A stretch of DNA of 64,000 nucleotides from Balneolaceae bacterium (GCA_020832415.1 JAFIES010000145.1:1-64000), one strand, 5' to 3'. Positions 8,088 through 17,570 are shown, counted from the first letter of the stretch. Numbers and translations: made by a program. The notes: generated from the sequence alone by a model not told the origin.

Positions 8088-8301
8088 AATTTTCTGATAT
8101 TTATCTGATGATGTGGTCTGTGATTTGGCAGAAGAAAGTTTGTTTTATGGCAAAAAGCAGTATCAATAGAACCTGATTCCCATTACCTTTTGAAAAGTTT
8201 TCATCGGAATGATGAGCTCTTGTGTTTACTTTATTTTTTTTGCTCCATTCTCAATTTTAACAAAACAAAACTTAAAAATCTGTCAAAACGACAAATTTAT
8301 A

Positions 8302-9009
8302 ATGAATAAGAAAAATCCCCGATTTGATGCTATCCTTTTCGACATGGATGGAGTGATTATCGACACCAAGGAGCAGGTAGAGGCATTTTGGCTTGAGAAA
8401 ATGGAACTTTATGGTGTATCGGTTGATGAAGAGTATCTGGAAAGAAGCCTTCATGGCAGGCCTGCAAGGTTTATCATCGAAGAACTTTTTCCGGATTTGA
8501 GTGAGAAAGAACGCACAGAGATGGACCGAGAATGCACCGAGTACGATGCCCGGCAGGATTCTCACAAAATTATACCCGGTGCAGAATCTCTGCTAAGGCA
8601 ACTGACCAAAAGCCGGGTTCCCATTGGTTTGGTAACAAGCGCACTTCCACCAAAAGTAGATGTGATGCTGCAAAGTCTTTCGATAGAGAATCCGTTTCTT
8701 ACAACCATAACCGCAAATCTTGTGAAGAAAGGAAAACCAGACCCCGAGTGTTATCTTCTCGGTGCATTTAAGCTGAATGTGGATATTAAAAAGGTTTTGG
8801 TATTTGAAGATTCCGCAAGCGGCGTAAGAGCTGCCCACACAGCCGGTGCCACAGTAATCGGTGTGAACGAGCCGGCCCACACCGAAATGCTTATGGAAAA
8901 AGGTGCTATCGGTGTAATCAATAACTTCACCGGTGCAGAATTCAACATGAAAAGGCGGGAGCTCAATCTTTCTGAGATTGAATTGAATTTCCCATTTCAT
9001 TCAGCATGA
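8302..9009 (+). CDS. HAD-superfamily phosphatase / beta-phosphoglucomutase-like
   Basis: 235 aa from the ATG giving MNKKNPRFDAILFDMDG; an in-frame extension of 31 residues upstream is hydrophobic and lies before the natural HAD start. All four HAD motifs are visible: DMDGVIID (motif I, Asp nucleophile and acid/base Asp), VTSA (II), Lys in KKGKPDPE (III) and FEDSASG (IV). The alpha-helical cap between motifs I and II is the C1 type found in phosphoglycolate phosphatases and beta-phosphoglucomutases. Cytosolic and monocistronic, divergent from the Tat Gfo/Idh/MocA gene. A sugar-phosphate substrate fits the neighbourhood but is not shown. Confidence 0.8.
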   Translation: MNKKNPRFDAILFDMDGVIIDTKEQVEAFWLEKMELYGVSVDEEYLERSLHGRPARFIIEELFPDLSEKERTEMDRECTEYDARQDSHKIIPGAESLLRQLTKSRVPIGLVTSALPPKVDVMLQSLSIENPFLTTITANLVKKGKPDPECYLLGAFKLNVDIKKVLVFEDSASGVRAAHTAGATVIGVNEPAHTEMLMEKGAIGVINNFTGAEFNMKRRELNLSEIELNFPFHSA

Positions 9010-9133
9010 TTGTCTTAGCATACCCTAAGTTTGAAATTTCTCTAAATTGAATCGGTAAGTTAAGCCTGATTCGTCGTCAGGCCGGCTTTCATGCTCTCCC
9101 TGTTAATGCATACCGGGTGACCAAATTGACAAT

Positions 9134-9385
9134 GAACCTATACCCCTGCAGAATTATTCGAATTCTTTCCCATCAACCCCTCGATTGATTTTCCGGTTTT
9201 GCCGGATTCCGCGCCTCGGGTTTTGCATTTTTTCTCTATTACATCCCCGGGTTTCGCTCCATCCCCATGCGTTGCATGTGTGATCATCGCTGCACCCGGG
9301 GTTACAAACATGTCACTCCTCCGGAGTGTTTGGAATTGTTGAATTTTCAGAAAAAGAGGTCGTTGTGGAAATCTTCGAAGGGCAT
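9134..9385 (+). repeat. Dispersed repeat family B, copy 3
   Basis: Carries the same landmarks as the two copies near 1.3-2.1 kb: CCTCGATTGATTTTCCGG, the stem CCCCGGG (9245-9251) with CCCGGGG (9295-9301), hairpin CACTCCtCCGGAGTG (9314-9328) and AAAAAGAGGTCG. Similarity continues to about 9411 (GCTGTTT.CGCxATTTC), matching the sequence after copy 1. The gap 9010-9784 holds this repeat and a terminator; no gene is seen. Confidence 0.6.
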
Positions 9386-9518
9386 AGTACAGGCTGTTTG
9401 CGCCATTTCATTGATTTTATGTCGTTTATAGGGGGCACAAGCGAGACGCTTGCGCCAGCCATGTGGAAACAGCAAAATGATGTTGGGCACTTTTATGACT
9501 AACACAGATGAATACGCA

Positions 9519-9549
9519 TAAAAAAACCCGGATGATTTCACCATCCGGG
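9519..9549 (-). terminator. Rho-independent terminator
   Basis: On the minus strand CCCGGATG pairs with CATCCGGG (9527-9534 and 9542-9549, loop 7) and is followed by seven T. It is placed 235 bp after the stop of the 9785-11143 gene and would end that transcript. Confidence 0.75.
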
Positions 9550-9784
9550 CCTTCTTGATCTTTGAGTAGATCACATCATCTGTATTCCAGCTACGGAATC
9601 ATTCTACCAGTTAACCTAAGTCCAATCACTTAAACCAGCGACTAATACTCTTCAAATGCAAAAGTTACCAACACATTTGGAAAGACAATTAATCACAAGA
9701 GGAAAGTATATAAAAGCTACAAAAGATGAAAATTTATTTTTTACTTTTTCTTTCTTTTTTTCTAAAAACCTTTCAAATGTTATT

Positions 9785-11143
9785 CTATACAGTCCGGTTT
9801 ACCGGTTGCACATACTCTCCTGGTACCGGTGGCTCTTCACTCATTCCGGGTACCGGCCCAAATCCGTTTACCTGCGGACCCAGCTGCATATCGGAATTCA
9901 GCACCTCTTCCCAGGTCACATCTCTGCCGGTATATGCAGCCATTCGTCCCATAATGGCCATTCTGGTAGAGTTTATCTGATCTTCTGAATCATTAAGATA
10001 CTCTCCCGTCCGTATAGCTCTTACAAATTCTATGTGCTCCTGCTTAAAGCGGTTATTCACTCTCCATCGCTGATCTTCATCAGTTTCCGCCGGATAGGGA
10101 TACTCCCACACAATCTCACCCTTACTGTTGTAGATCGTGCCAACCGCATCGGCGTACCCTTCGGTTCCCACAATAATCTGATCGCTCACATTATCGCAAC
10201 CATTTATCTGGCGGGTTGAGCAGTTTGCGCGTCGTCCGTCTTCAAAAATATATTCAATGCTGAAAAAGTCGTATTGATTTCCTGAACGTCGCCGTTGGCG
10301 GCCTCCATAACCGATTGCCTTAACCGGTGTTTTTTGAAAATGCCAGTGCATCACATCGATCTCATGAACAAACATCTCCACAATATGATCGCCAGATAAC
10401 TGACTGAAATTTGCCCAGTTCCAAAGCATATATTCCGCGTCCGACCAGCCCGGCTGTCTTTCTGTCCACCATGAAGCACCGCCGTTCCGAACCATATTTG
10501 CGCTTACAATGTCACCAATTTCTCCACGCGCAACACGCCTCTGAACTTCCTGATAATCTTTCTGATATCTGCGTGCCGTTCCGCTCACCATACACAGATT
10601 TTTCTCCTTCGCTTTTTGTGTGGCATCCCAAACGATTCGCGCTCCCACAGGGTCAACCGCAATCGGTTTTTCCTGAAAAATATGCTTTCCGGCTTCAACG
10701 GACGCTTTTACCTGTTCCGGCCTGTAATTTGGCGGAGTTGCCAGCAGAATTACATCAATATCACATTCGAGAACTTTTTCGTAGCTGTCAAAACCTGCAA
10801 AACAGTTTTCATCGGGTATATCAACGCCCCTGGCAGCTTTTAATGTTTGCCTGCAACGATCTACCTGACTTTGAAAAACATCTCCCAGTGCTACCACTTC
10901 GAGATTTGGGCCGGCATCAATAAAATCAACAGCTGCGCCGGTTCCGCGTCCGCCACAGCCAACTAAACCGGCTTTCAGTGTTTGTCCATCCGGTGCGATA
11001 TCGGCAAGATCCGGTGGATCATCAGAGTATAGCGATGCTTTTCGTTCATTGGTATTTGCAAGAAGTACCGGCACGCTTACCGAACCGATAGCGCCTTTGG
11101 CAAGATCAGATATAAATTTTCTGCGACTGTTTCCTTTTTTCAT
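9785..11143 (-). CDS. Gfo/Idh/MocA oxidoreductase, Tat-exported, EKP type
   Basis: 452 aa. Tat motif SRRKFISDLAKG (6-17). GCGGRG (62-67) binds the dinucleotide, EKP is at 158-160, and GDHIVEMFVH (251-260) has the acid/base His of classical members. It resembles the 6780-8087 protein throughout (PGWSDAEYMLWNW versus PGWSETEFQLRNW), so the two are paralogues of the dehydrogenase type rather than the glycosidase type found elsewhere in the island. It is a single-gene unit with its own terminator, divergent from an amidohydrolase gene across a 234-bp promoter region holding an AgaR-like site. Substrate unknown. Confidence 0.85.
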   Translation of the reverse strand: MKKGNSRRKFISDLAKGAIGSVSVPVLLANTNERKASLYSDDPPDLADIAPDGQTLKAGLVGCGGRGTGAAVDFIDAGPNLEVVALGDVFQSQVDRCRQTLKAARGVDIPDENCFAGFDSYEKVLECDIDVILLATPPNYRPEQVKASVEAGKHIFQEKPIAVDPVGARIVWDATQKAKEKNLCMVSGTARRYQKDYQEVQRRVARGEIGDIVSANMVRNGGASWWTERQPGWSDAEYMLWNWANFSQLSGDHIVEMFVHEIDVMHWHFQKTPVKAIGYGGRQRRRSGNQYDFFSIEYIFEDGRRANCSTRQINGCDNVSDQIIVGTEGYADAVGTIYNSKGEIVWEYPYPAETDEDQRWRVNNRFKQEHIEFVRAIRTGEYLNDSEDQINSTRMAIMGRMAAYTGRDVTWEEVLNSDMQLGPQVNGFGPVPGMSEEPPVPGEYVQPVNRTV

Positions 11144-11217
11144 TGTTTACTGTTGTTCTTCCTCTGTTTGTTGGACCACCTGCAGGCACGTGCTCCCCTA
11201 TACTTACAATAAAAATA

Positions 11218-11239
11218 AAACGAAACTAAATAGAAACTA
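11218..11239. promoter_or_regulatory. Candidate AgaR/DeoR-type operator
   Basis: AAACGAAAC at 11218-11226. Read on the minus strand, TTTCGTTTTATTTTTATTGT fits the TTTCRTTTYRTTTYNYTT core that I recall for the E. coli AgaR consensus, with one mismatch. A direct repeat GAAACTA (11222-11228 and 11233-11239, 11 bp apart) overlaps it. It lies between the divergent genes at 9785-11143 and 11378-12478. Confidence 0.45.
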
Positions 11240-11377
11240 TTTTCCTGTTAAAAAGAATGAAATAAAAACCATTTTTCTTTCAAAAATAACCCAATTGCAC
11301 TACATTCTATTACAGACATTTATTTTCGGGACAATCTTTTGGTGAGATTTTTTCCAAACAACTAATTTATTTTCGTT

Positions 11378-12478
11378 ATGAATATTCAAAAAAACATACT
11401 TACAACTGCTGTTCTTATGGCCATACTTATCGTTGGTACTGGCTGTACTTCAAATGAGAACAATTACTATTCGGTAGAGGACTTCTATTCCGTTGAAAAG
11501 ATCGATGCCCATGTTCACTTGAACGTTCCCGAATATCCGGTGGTCATCGAACAGGCGATCAATGATAATGTGAAACTGATCTCTCTCAACACCAATTCAG
11601 GCAGGGTTCCCATTACACTGCAGCAGGACATTGCCACTCAGTTAATGGCTCAGTATCCGGATCATCTTGCATACACCACAGCATTCTCTCTTGATGGCTG
11701 GGACGATACCGAAGCGTGGCAGCAGCAGGCTCTCGATTATTTGGAAGAATCTTTTGAAAGAGGTGCAATTGGTGTGAAAGTATGGAAAAATATTGGCATG
11801 GAACTGAGAGATGAAGATGGTGAATTTGTGATGATTGACGACCCTCAGTTCGATCCCATTTTCAGATATCTCTCTGATGGCGGATATATTCTTTTCGGAC
11901 ATATCGGGGAGCCACACAACTGCTGGTTGCCTCTTGAAGAGATGACCGTTAATAACGACAGAGATTACTTCGCCAACCACCCTCAATATCATATGTATCT
12001 CAATCCCGATTATCCATCATATGATGAGATCATTGAATCGAGAAATAATATGCTCGACAAAAACCCCGATCTCACATTTTTTGCCGCACATCTTGGAAGT
12101 ATGGAGTGGAGTATCGAAATGATGAGCGAGCATCTTGACCGATATCCAAACATGATTTTAGGGATGGCGCACCGTATTCCACATCTTCAGTACTTAGCTC
12201 AGCAAGATTATGATAAACTTCGCGACTTTTTTATCACTTATCAGGATCGGTTTGTTTACTCTACCGATCTGATGCACTATGAGGGAACAGACCCGGAAGA
12301 AGTTCGGCAGCTTGCCGAAAGAACCTGGCGCGAAGACTGGGAGTTTTTCGTAACAGATCATGAGCTTGAAGTTTGGCAAGTTGATGGTACGTTCAAGGGC
12401 TTGAAACTGCCAAAAGAGGTAGTAAATAAAATCTACCATGAAAATGCCCGTAACCGTATGCCGGGGCTTGGGTTTTAA
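11378..12478 (+). CDS. Amidohydrolase-2 family lipoprotein
   Basis: 366 aa. Lipoprotein signal peptide with lipobox ending at Cys23 (IVGTGC). Metal-binding set of a mononuclear amidohydrolase: HVH (45-47), GHIGEP (third His), AHLGSMEW (fourth His) and YSTD (Asp). The segment YYSVEDFYSVEKID just before HVH recurs in three other lipoprotein paralogues here. The family contains lactonases, decarboxylases and hydrolases of non-peptide C-N or C-O bonds. First gene of a two-gene unit, 18 bp before the PHP hydrolase gene. In a sugar-oxidation setting a lactonase or deacylase role is possible; nothing in the sequence decides it. Confidence 0.8.
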   Translation: MNIQKNILTTAVLMAILIVGTGCTSNENNYYSVEDFYSVEKIDAHVHLNVPEYPVVIEQAINDNVKLISLNTNSGRVPITLQQDIATQLMAQYPDHLAYTTAFSLDGWDDTEAWQQQALDYLEESFERGAIGVKVWKNIGMELRDEDGEFVMIDDPQFDPIFRYLSDGGYILFGHIGEPHNCWLPLEEMTVNNDRDYFANHPQYHMYLNPDYPSYDEIIESRNNMLDKNPDLTFFAAHLGSMEWSIEMMSEHLDRYPNMILGMAHRIPHLQYLAQQDYDKLRDFFITYQDRFVYSTDLMHYEGTDPEEVRQLAERTWREDWEFFVTDHELEVWQVDGTFKGLKLPKEVVNKIYHENARNRMPGLGF

Positions 12479-12496
12479 CCAAACGGAGATTACAAA

Positions 12497-14563
12497 ATGC
12501 CGGCAAAAAGAATCATCTTTCCAATATGCATTTTTCTTGCCGGTTTTTTTCTGCCGGTACAACTTTTCGCCCAGACACAGATTTTAGTCAATGAAATGTA
12601 TCACATCCGCTCAACCAGTGAGCGGGAGTGGTCGTTCTACCCGGAAATTGCAAATCGCGACCGACTCATCATCGATTTCAACAGTGAAACCAACCGATCG
12701 CCGGTTACCCTGAAACTTCGGCAGAATGATGTAAAACAGCGCTGGGCCATCACGCTTAATGACCAGCAGATCGGTAATCTTCATGCAGACGAGAGCGATA
12801 TCACCGCTTATTTTTCCATTCCTGAACAAACATTGCGCAGTGGAGTAAACAGGCTGATCATTCAGCAGGCAAACACCACCCCCGATGATATACAGCTTGG
12901 GAATGTATCGCTGATCAATCGCCCGGTTGAAGAGGTTCTGAATGAAGGCCGCGTATCACTAAATGTATCTGAGAAGGATTCCGGTAACCCCATCCCCGCC
13001 CGGTTAACCATTGTGAATCATCAAAAATCATTGCAAACAGTTGGTGCTTCATCCGGCAACCATATAGCCGTTCGCCCGGGTGTGGTTTATACAGGAAATG
13101 GAATAGCAGAATTTGGCCTCCCTGAAGGAGTGTACACAATTTATGCCAACCGCGGAATGGAATTCAGTGTGGATTCCGCAACAGTAACCATCGAAAGAGG
13201 TTCTGAAATTGTTGCTGCACTTGAAATAGAACGTCAGGTTTTTCCCACAGGATTTATCAACAGTGATACACATACCCACACATTTACACACTCAGGCCAT
13301 GGGGATGCCTCCATTGAAGAGCGAATGATAACGATTGCCGGTGAGGGAATTGATTTCCCGATCGCAACCGACCACAACGTTCATATTGATTATGAACCGG
13401 TGGCTATTGAGATGGGACTCCGGCACTATTTTACTCCGGCCGTTGGCAATGAAGTTACCACTGGGATTGGCCACTTCAACATTTTCCCAACATCTGCAGA
13501 TGTGCCCGTGCCAGATTATCAGCCTGAAGATTGGGATGAACTTTTTGACAATATCTACAACACAGAGGGAATTCGCGTTGTTATTTTGAATCACGGACGG
13601 GATCTTCACCGCGGGTTCAGGCCTCTTGACCGTGAAAATTTCAATCCATATACCGGCAGGTTTCGGGATGGTTTCAATCCTCGGTTTAATGCCATGGAAG
13701 TGATTAATTCAGGGGCACATCAAACCGATATGATGCAGCTGTTCCGCGACTGGTTCGCTATGCTGAATCACGGATTGCAAGTTTCTCCGGTTGCAGGCAG
13801 CGATGCACACGATGTAACACGATATATCCTGGGCCAGTCGCGTACGTACATTCAATCTGAAACTACCGACCCATCCTCAATAGATATTCAAAAAGCTGCT
13901 GAAGCCGTGGCAGCAGGCAGAGTTTCTGTTGGCATGGGACTTTACACGGAAATATTGGTGAACGGTAATTATGGTCCCGGCGATATTGTGCCCGCATCCG
14001 ATTCCATCCATGTGGAGGTTACCGTTCAAGGCCCCGGCTGGACTACACTCGAAACTGTGGAACTCTACAGAAACGGCATCAAAATTGATGAAATCCAGAT
14101 AGCGGACGATGGCATTGCCGGTGTAAAATGGAGAGGCAGCCGGACTCTTGATCCACTTGGCCACAACTCATGGATTACAGCTATCGCAAGAGGGCCCGGA
14201 GTTGAAGAGCTTTACTGGCCGATTGGGCGCCCCTGGCAACCCGATACACCGGATTGGACACCATATGTTTTCGGGGCAACAGGTGCTGTTTGGCTGGATG
14301 AGGATGGCACCGGAGAAAAACGATCTGCACACTATTACGCGGCTGAGCTGGTAAACCAATCGGAACATACCATTGCTACACTTCTCGAGCTTCTTGGGCC
14401 GTATGATGAGGCCGTTGCCATTCAGACAGCCGGCATTCTGTTTCCTCAGGTTATAGATATACCTGTTTCAGATGAAATAAATCACTTAATCCATGAATCC
14501 GCCCCACATGTGAAAAGCGGATTCAAAAAAGTGATTCACTTTCTAACAGAGAATGCCGATTGA
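12497..14563 (+). CDS. CehA/McbA-like PHP-domain metallohydrolase, exported
   Basis: 688 aa with a Sec signal peptide (cleavage near LFAQ, residue 26). The N-terminal ~240 residues look beta-sandwich-like. The PHP phosphoesterase-type domain begins at DTHTHTFTHSGHGD (about 255), continues with ATDHNVH and NHGRD, and ends with GSDAHD (about 434), giving the His/Asp-rich metal site. The C-terminal part is again beta-rich. Relatives CehA and McbA hydrolyse carbamate esters; most members have unknown substrates. Overlaps in function with the preceding lipoprotein amidohydrolase, with which it is co-transcribed (18-bp gap; GGAG before its ATG). It converges with the PIG-L gene. Confidence 0.75.
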   Translation: MPAKRIIFPICIFLAGFFLPVQLFAQTQILVNEMYHIRSTSEREWSFYPEIANRDRLIIDFNSETNRSPVTLKLRQNDVKQRWAITLNDQQIGNLHADESDITAYFSIPEQTLRSGVNRLIIQQANTTPDDIQLGNVSLINRPVEEVLNEGRVSLNVSEKDSGNPIPARLTIVNHQKSLQTVGASSGNHIAVRPGVVYTGNGIAEFGLPEGVYTIYANRGMEFSVDSATVTIERGSEIVAALEIERQVFPTGFINSDTHTHTFTHSGHGDASIEERMITIAGEGIDFPIATDHNVHIDYEPVAIEMGLRHYFTPAVGNEVTTGIGHFNIFPTSADVPVPDYQPEDWDELFDNIYNTEGIRVVILNHGRDLHRGFRPLDRENFNPYTGRFRDGFNPRFNAMEVINSGAHQTDMMQLFRDWFAMLNHGLQVSPVAGSDAHDVTRYILGQSRTYIQSETTDPSSIDIQKAAEAVAAGRVSVGMGLYTEILVNGNYGPGDIVPASDSIHVEVTVQGPGWTTLETVELYRNGIKIDEIQIADDGIAGVKWRGSRTLDPLGHNSWITAIARGPGVEELYWPIGRPWQPDTPDWTPYVFGATGAVWLDEDGTGEKRSAHYYAAELVNQSEHTIATLLELLGPYDEAVAIQTAGILFPQVIDIPVSDEINHLIHESAPHVKSGFKKVIHFLTENAD

Positions 14564-14576
14564 GCCGGGAACTTAA

Positions 14577-15488
14577 TCAATCAAAACCGGGAAAAAGCTG
14601 CATCAGCTCATCCACCGTAACCTGCCGGCCAAACTCAGAGAGTTGAAAAGCTTCGGCATACTGAATGCTATTCCCCGCTTCTTCACCATACAGCTCAACC
14701 AGATTTGTCCTGAACCTGTCGGCAATGCTAACATTACGGTTCATCAACGCATCAATCCTCAGGCGCAGACGGGTCTCCTCATCTTCGGGGACATTTTCTG
14801 CACGTCCGTATGTCCATGAATCTTTATCTGAAAACTGGGATGGCATCTGTTCAAGTGCGGCACGTTTTTGATCCACAACATCGTCGATGCTTACAACTAT
14901 ATCAGGCACAAAAGGCAACGGGCGCTGAAAACGGTCATCATAATAGAGCACAACCGGGCTTCGTGGTAACGGCGGGGTATCAGGTGTGAAGAATTTTGCT
15001 TCAACAAGTATGATGGCATCATCAACCAGAACACCGCTGTACCTGTGGTCGGCATGATAATCGTACCGGCGGTGGACCATTACAATATCGGCCTGCCAAT
15101 TTCGAATTTCGCGGGCTACCTCTTTGCGGTTTTCAAGGGTTGGCATCAGTTCACCGTCGTGAATATCAAACACGCGGGTTGAAATACCGAGTATTTCAGC
15201 AGCAGCTTCCACCTCCTGCATACGGCGCAGTGCAAGTTCACCGCCCGACATCCCAAAATGCCCTATATCTCCGTTTGTCAGCGATACACATCGAAAAGCG
15301 TGGCCTTGTGCTGCCCACATGGCTGCCACTCCGCCTGCATTAATTTCGCAATCATCGGGATGAGCTCCGAATGCAATAATCCTGAGTAGTTCATTTTCAC
15401 CTGACTGCGCAACAGAAACTCCGGCAAATAACAGTAACAGTAACAGTACAGGTATAAATAAGAATGGTAGTTTGGTTAGTTTATTCAT
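14577..15488 (-). CDS. PIG-L/LmbE-family deacetylase, exported
   Basis: 303 aa with a strong Sec signal (leucine-rich 8-22, cleavage after VSVAQ). GAHPDDCE (His43, Asp45, Asp46) and YHADH (His145, Asp147, His148) form the zinc site and general base of the GlcNAc-PI/bacillithiol-type de-N-acetylases. Such enzymes remove acetyl groups from N-acetylhexosamine derivatives. In this island a periplasmic de-N-acetylase for an amino sugar or its oligosaccharide would fit, but relatives also act on other amides. It stands alone, convergent with the PHP gene, and has a TTTCGTTT site in its upstream region. Confidence 0.8.
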   Translation of the reverse strand: MNKLTKLPFLFIPVLLLLLLFAGVSVAQSGENELLRIIAFGAHPDDCEINAGGVAAMWAAQGHAFRCVSLTNGDIGHFGMSGGELALRRMQEVEAAAEILGISTRVFDIHDGELMPTLENRKEVAREIRNWQADIVMVHRRYDYHADHRYSGVLVDDAIILVEAKFFTPDTPPLPRSPVVLYYDDRFQRPLPFVPDIVVSIDDVVDQKRAALEQMPSQFSDKDSWTYGRAENVPEDEETRLRLRIDALMNRNVSIADRFRTNLVELYGEEAGNSIQYAEAFQLSEFGRQVTVDELMQLFPGFD

Positions 15489-15545
15489 AGAAAGGCATTT
15501 GGTTAGAGTTCATATCTGTATGATAATGAAATGGATCAGTTTTTT

Positions 15546-15554
15546 AAACGAAAC
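15546..15554. promoter_or_regulatory. Weak AgaR-like half site
   Basis: AAACGAAAC, 58 bp upstream of the deacetylase ATG. Only the TTTCGTTT core matches; the second half of the proposed operator (T-rich) is absent, so this is the weakest of the five sites. Confidence 0.25.
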
Positions 15555-15596
15555 TTATGATCCTGTTTCCATTTGCAACGCAATTATTTACTAAAG

Positions 15597-15848
15597 AACG
15601 TGAGTTCGATATAAGAATTTGGAAAAAGCGTCTCCCCTCCTTTGTAAGGAGGGGCCGGGGGTGGTTAGTACACTTAGAGAAGGACTACAAGTTGTGAAAT
15701 TAGCTCATGTACTTGATTTAACCACCCCTAAATCGCTTCGCGGGAAAAAAATGAGCCCTCCCCCGAAGCCTCGGGATCAAAAGAGACTTGAAAAGGAGGG
15801 GACTTTCTGGTTGTCAAATTCAAAGAATTTATACCCAACTCACATTAT
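15597..15848. mobile_element. MITE-like element (family A), copy 3, different interior
   Basis: Ends AACGTGAGTTCGATATAA (15597-15614) and TTATACCCAACTCACATT (15829-15846), the family-A terminal inverted repeat. The interior is unrelated to copies 1 and 2: CCCCTCCTTTGTAAGGAGGGG hairpin-type sequence, GGTGGTTAG and later TTAACCACCCC, so it folds on itself. This GGAGGGG/GGTGGTTA motif is familiar from many Bacteroidota genomes. The right end lies 7 bp from the GMC gene stop. Confidence 0.6.
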
Positions 15849-15854
15849 TTAAAC

Positions 15855-17570
15855 TCAGAGATCTCCTCTCTCCATCTCCTTCACGGCATAGTCTGCTGCA
15901 CGTGCTGTCATGGCCATAAATGTAAGAGATGGATTTTGTGTGGATACGGTTGTCATGCAGGCACCATCCGTCACAAAAACATTTTTGCAGCTGTGCACCT
16001 GGTTCCATTTGTTCAGAATGGATGTTTTAGGATCTTTGCCCATCCGTACACCGCCCATCTCGTGAATGTCGAGGCCGGGAGCCTGATTATTATCATTCAC
16101 CCTGATGTTTTTTGCACCCACAGCTTCCAGTATCTCCGCCCCTTTCTCCTGAAAATCGTACATCATTTTCACATCGTTTTCGGAGTAATCGATTGAGATA
16201 ACCAGCTGCGGGAAACCCCATTTATCGGTTTCGGTTTCGCTGAGGCGTACGTGGTTATCATACCTCGGCACTACTTCGCCTGACATCCTTCCGCCAATTC
16301 TCCAGCTGCCGGGGGTTTGAAGTTCTTCAATCAGCTCTTTCCCGATATTTGGTGACCGCACTCCGCGGTTCCAGCCGGGCCTGCTTGCATTGATGGAGAT
16401 ATGATATCTGCCCTGAAAATCGGCATCACTCTCTTGCCCGAATACATTTCTGAATGGAGGGATGATGGGGCCGGTGGGGCGCCTGCCATAAAAATAGTTG
16501 TCATCAAAGCCGTCAATAGTGGCACTCATTCGGCCGCGGTAGTTGTGGAAGCCAATGTAATGCCCCAGTACACCACTGTCGTTACCAAGCCCGTTCGGGA
16601 ATCGGTCTGATGTGCTGTTCAGCAATATCATATTCGAATTGATGCAGGCTGCATTTACAAATACAATACGTGCATAAAATTCCGTCATCTCGAGAGTGTT
16701 GGCATCCACAACACGCACACCTGTTGCTTTGCCTTTGTCCTCATCATAGATAATTGAATGAACCACCGAGTGGGTTCGGATCGTAAGATTACCCGTACGC
16801 TCTGCCCATGGCAGCGTAGATGAATTGGAGCTGAAGTATGCGCCATACGGACATCCACGCTGGCAAAGTGTTCGCGACAGACAAAGACCCCTTCCCTGCT
16901 GGCGGTGAATATCTTTTACTTCGGTAAGATGAGCACAGCGCCCCTGTATAAAAAAGCGATCGTTAAACGTGCTTTCCACCTTCTCTTTCATATGCTTTTC
17001 AACACAGTTGAACTCATAGGGAGGTAAAAACTCCCCATCCGGAAAGTGTTCAAGTCCATCTTTATTGCCACTCCATCCCACAAATTTTTCCACTTCTGAG
17101 TACCAGGGTGCCAAATCATCATATGTAATGGGCCATTCAATTCCGTAACCGTCGCGGCCGGGTGCTTCAAAGTCGTATTTACTCCAGCGCTGGCAGCCAC
17201 GAGCCCACACCAGAGATTTACCGCCTTCCTGATAGCTGCGAATCCAGTCGAACGGTTTTTCCTGGATATAGGGCTGCTCTTCATCTTTTACAAATAGGTG
17301 CTCCGTGGTTTTATCGTACGCATAACAGCGCGCTATTATGGGGTTTCTTTGCAGCATTTCCCGGGGCAGTCGGCCGGCATTATCTATCTCCCAGGGGTCA
17401 AGTGTAGCGGTGGGATAATCGCCATGTTTCAATGGACGCCCCCTTTCGAGAACCAGGGTTTTAACCCCTTTATCACAAAGCTCTTTGGCAGCATAACCAC
17501 CACTCATTCCGGAGCCAATTACAATTGCATCAAATGTTCGATCTTCCCTGGTTTTACCGATAAACTCCAT
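15855..17570 (-). CDS. GMC-family FAD-dependent oxidoreductase
   Basis: 571 aa. FAD-binding GSGMSGG (19-25) and ERGRP (about 43-47) at the N-terminus. The active-site pair is His503 (HEMGG) and Asn546 (STQNPS), as in glucose oxidase, choline oxidase and bacterial gluconate/sorbitol dehydrogenases. There is no signal peptide. In related bacterial complexes the large subunit is carried out by a Tat-signal small subunit (gluconate dehydrogenase subunit 3) and passes electrons to a cytochrome; neither partner is adjacent. Last gene of the unit 20396-15855, after a GH109-like gene and an amidohydrolase. Oxidation of a sugar or aldonic acid is likely. Confidence 0.85.
   Translation of the reverse strand: MEFIGKTREDRTFDAIVIGSGMSGGYAAKELCDKGVKTLVLERGRPLKHGDYPTATLDPWEIDNAGRLPREMLQRNPIIARCYAYDKTTEHLFVKDEEQPYIQEKPFDWIRSYQEGGKSLVWARGCQRWSKYDFEAPGRDGYGIEWPITYDDLAPWYSEVEKFVGWSGNKDGLEHFPDGEFLPPYEFNCVEKHMKEKVESTFNDRFFIQGRCAHLTEVKDIHRQQGRGLCLSRTLCQRGCPYGAYFSSNSSTLPWAERTGNLTIRTHSVVHSIIYDEDKGKATGVRVVDANTLEMTEFYARIVFVNAACINSNMILLNSTSDRFPNGLGNDSGVLGHYIGFHNYRGRMSATIDGFDDNYFYGRRPTGPIIPPFRNVFGQESDADFQGRYHISINASRPGWNRGVRSPNIGKELIEELQTPGSWRIGGRMSGEVVPRYDNHVRLSETETDKWGFPQLVISIDYSENDVKMMYDFQEKGAEILEAVGAKNIRVNDNNQAPGLDIHEMGGVRMGKDPKTSILNKWNQVHSCKNVFVTDGACMTTVSTQNPSLTFMAMTARAADYAVKEMERGDL

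Noticed and set aside
9062-9090. A terminator after the HAD phosphatase gene (GCCTGA/TCAGGC)
   Set aside because: The stem is only 6 bp and no T-run follows; too weak to list.
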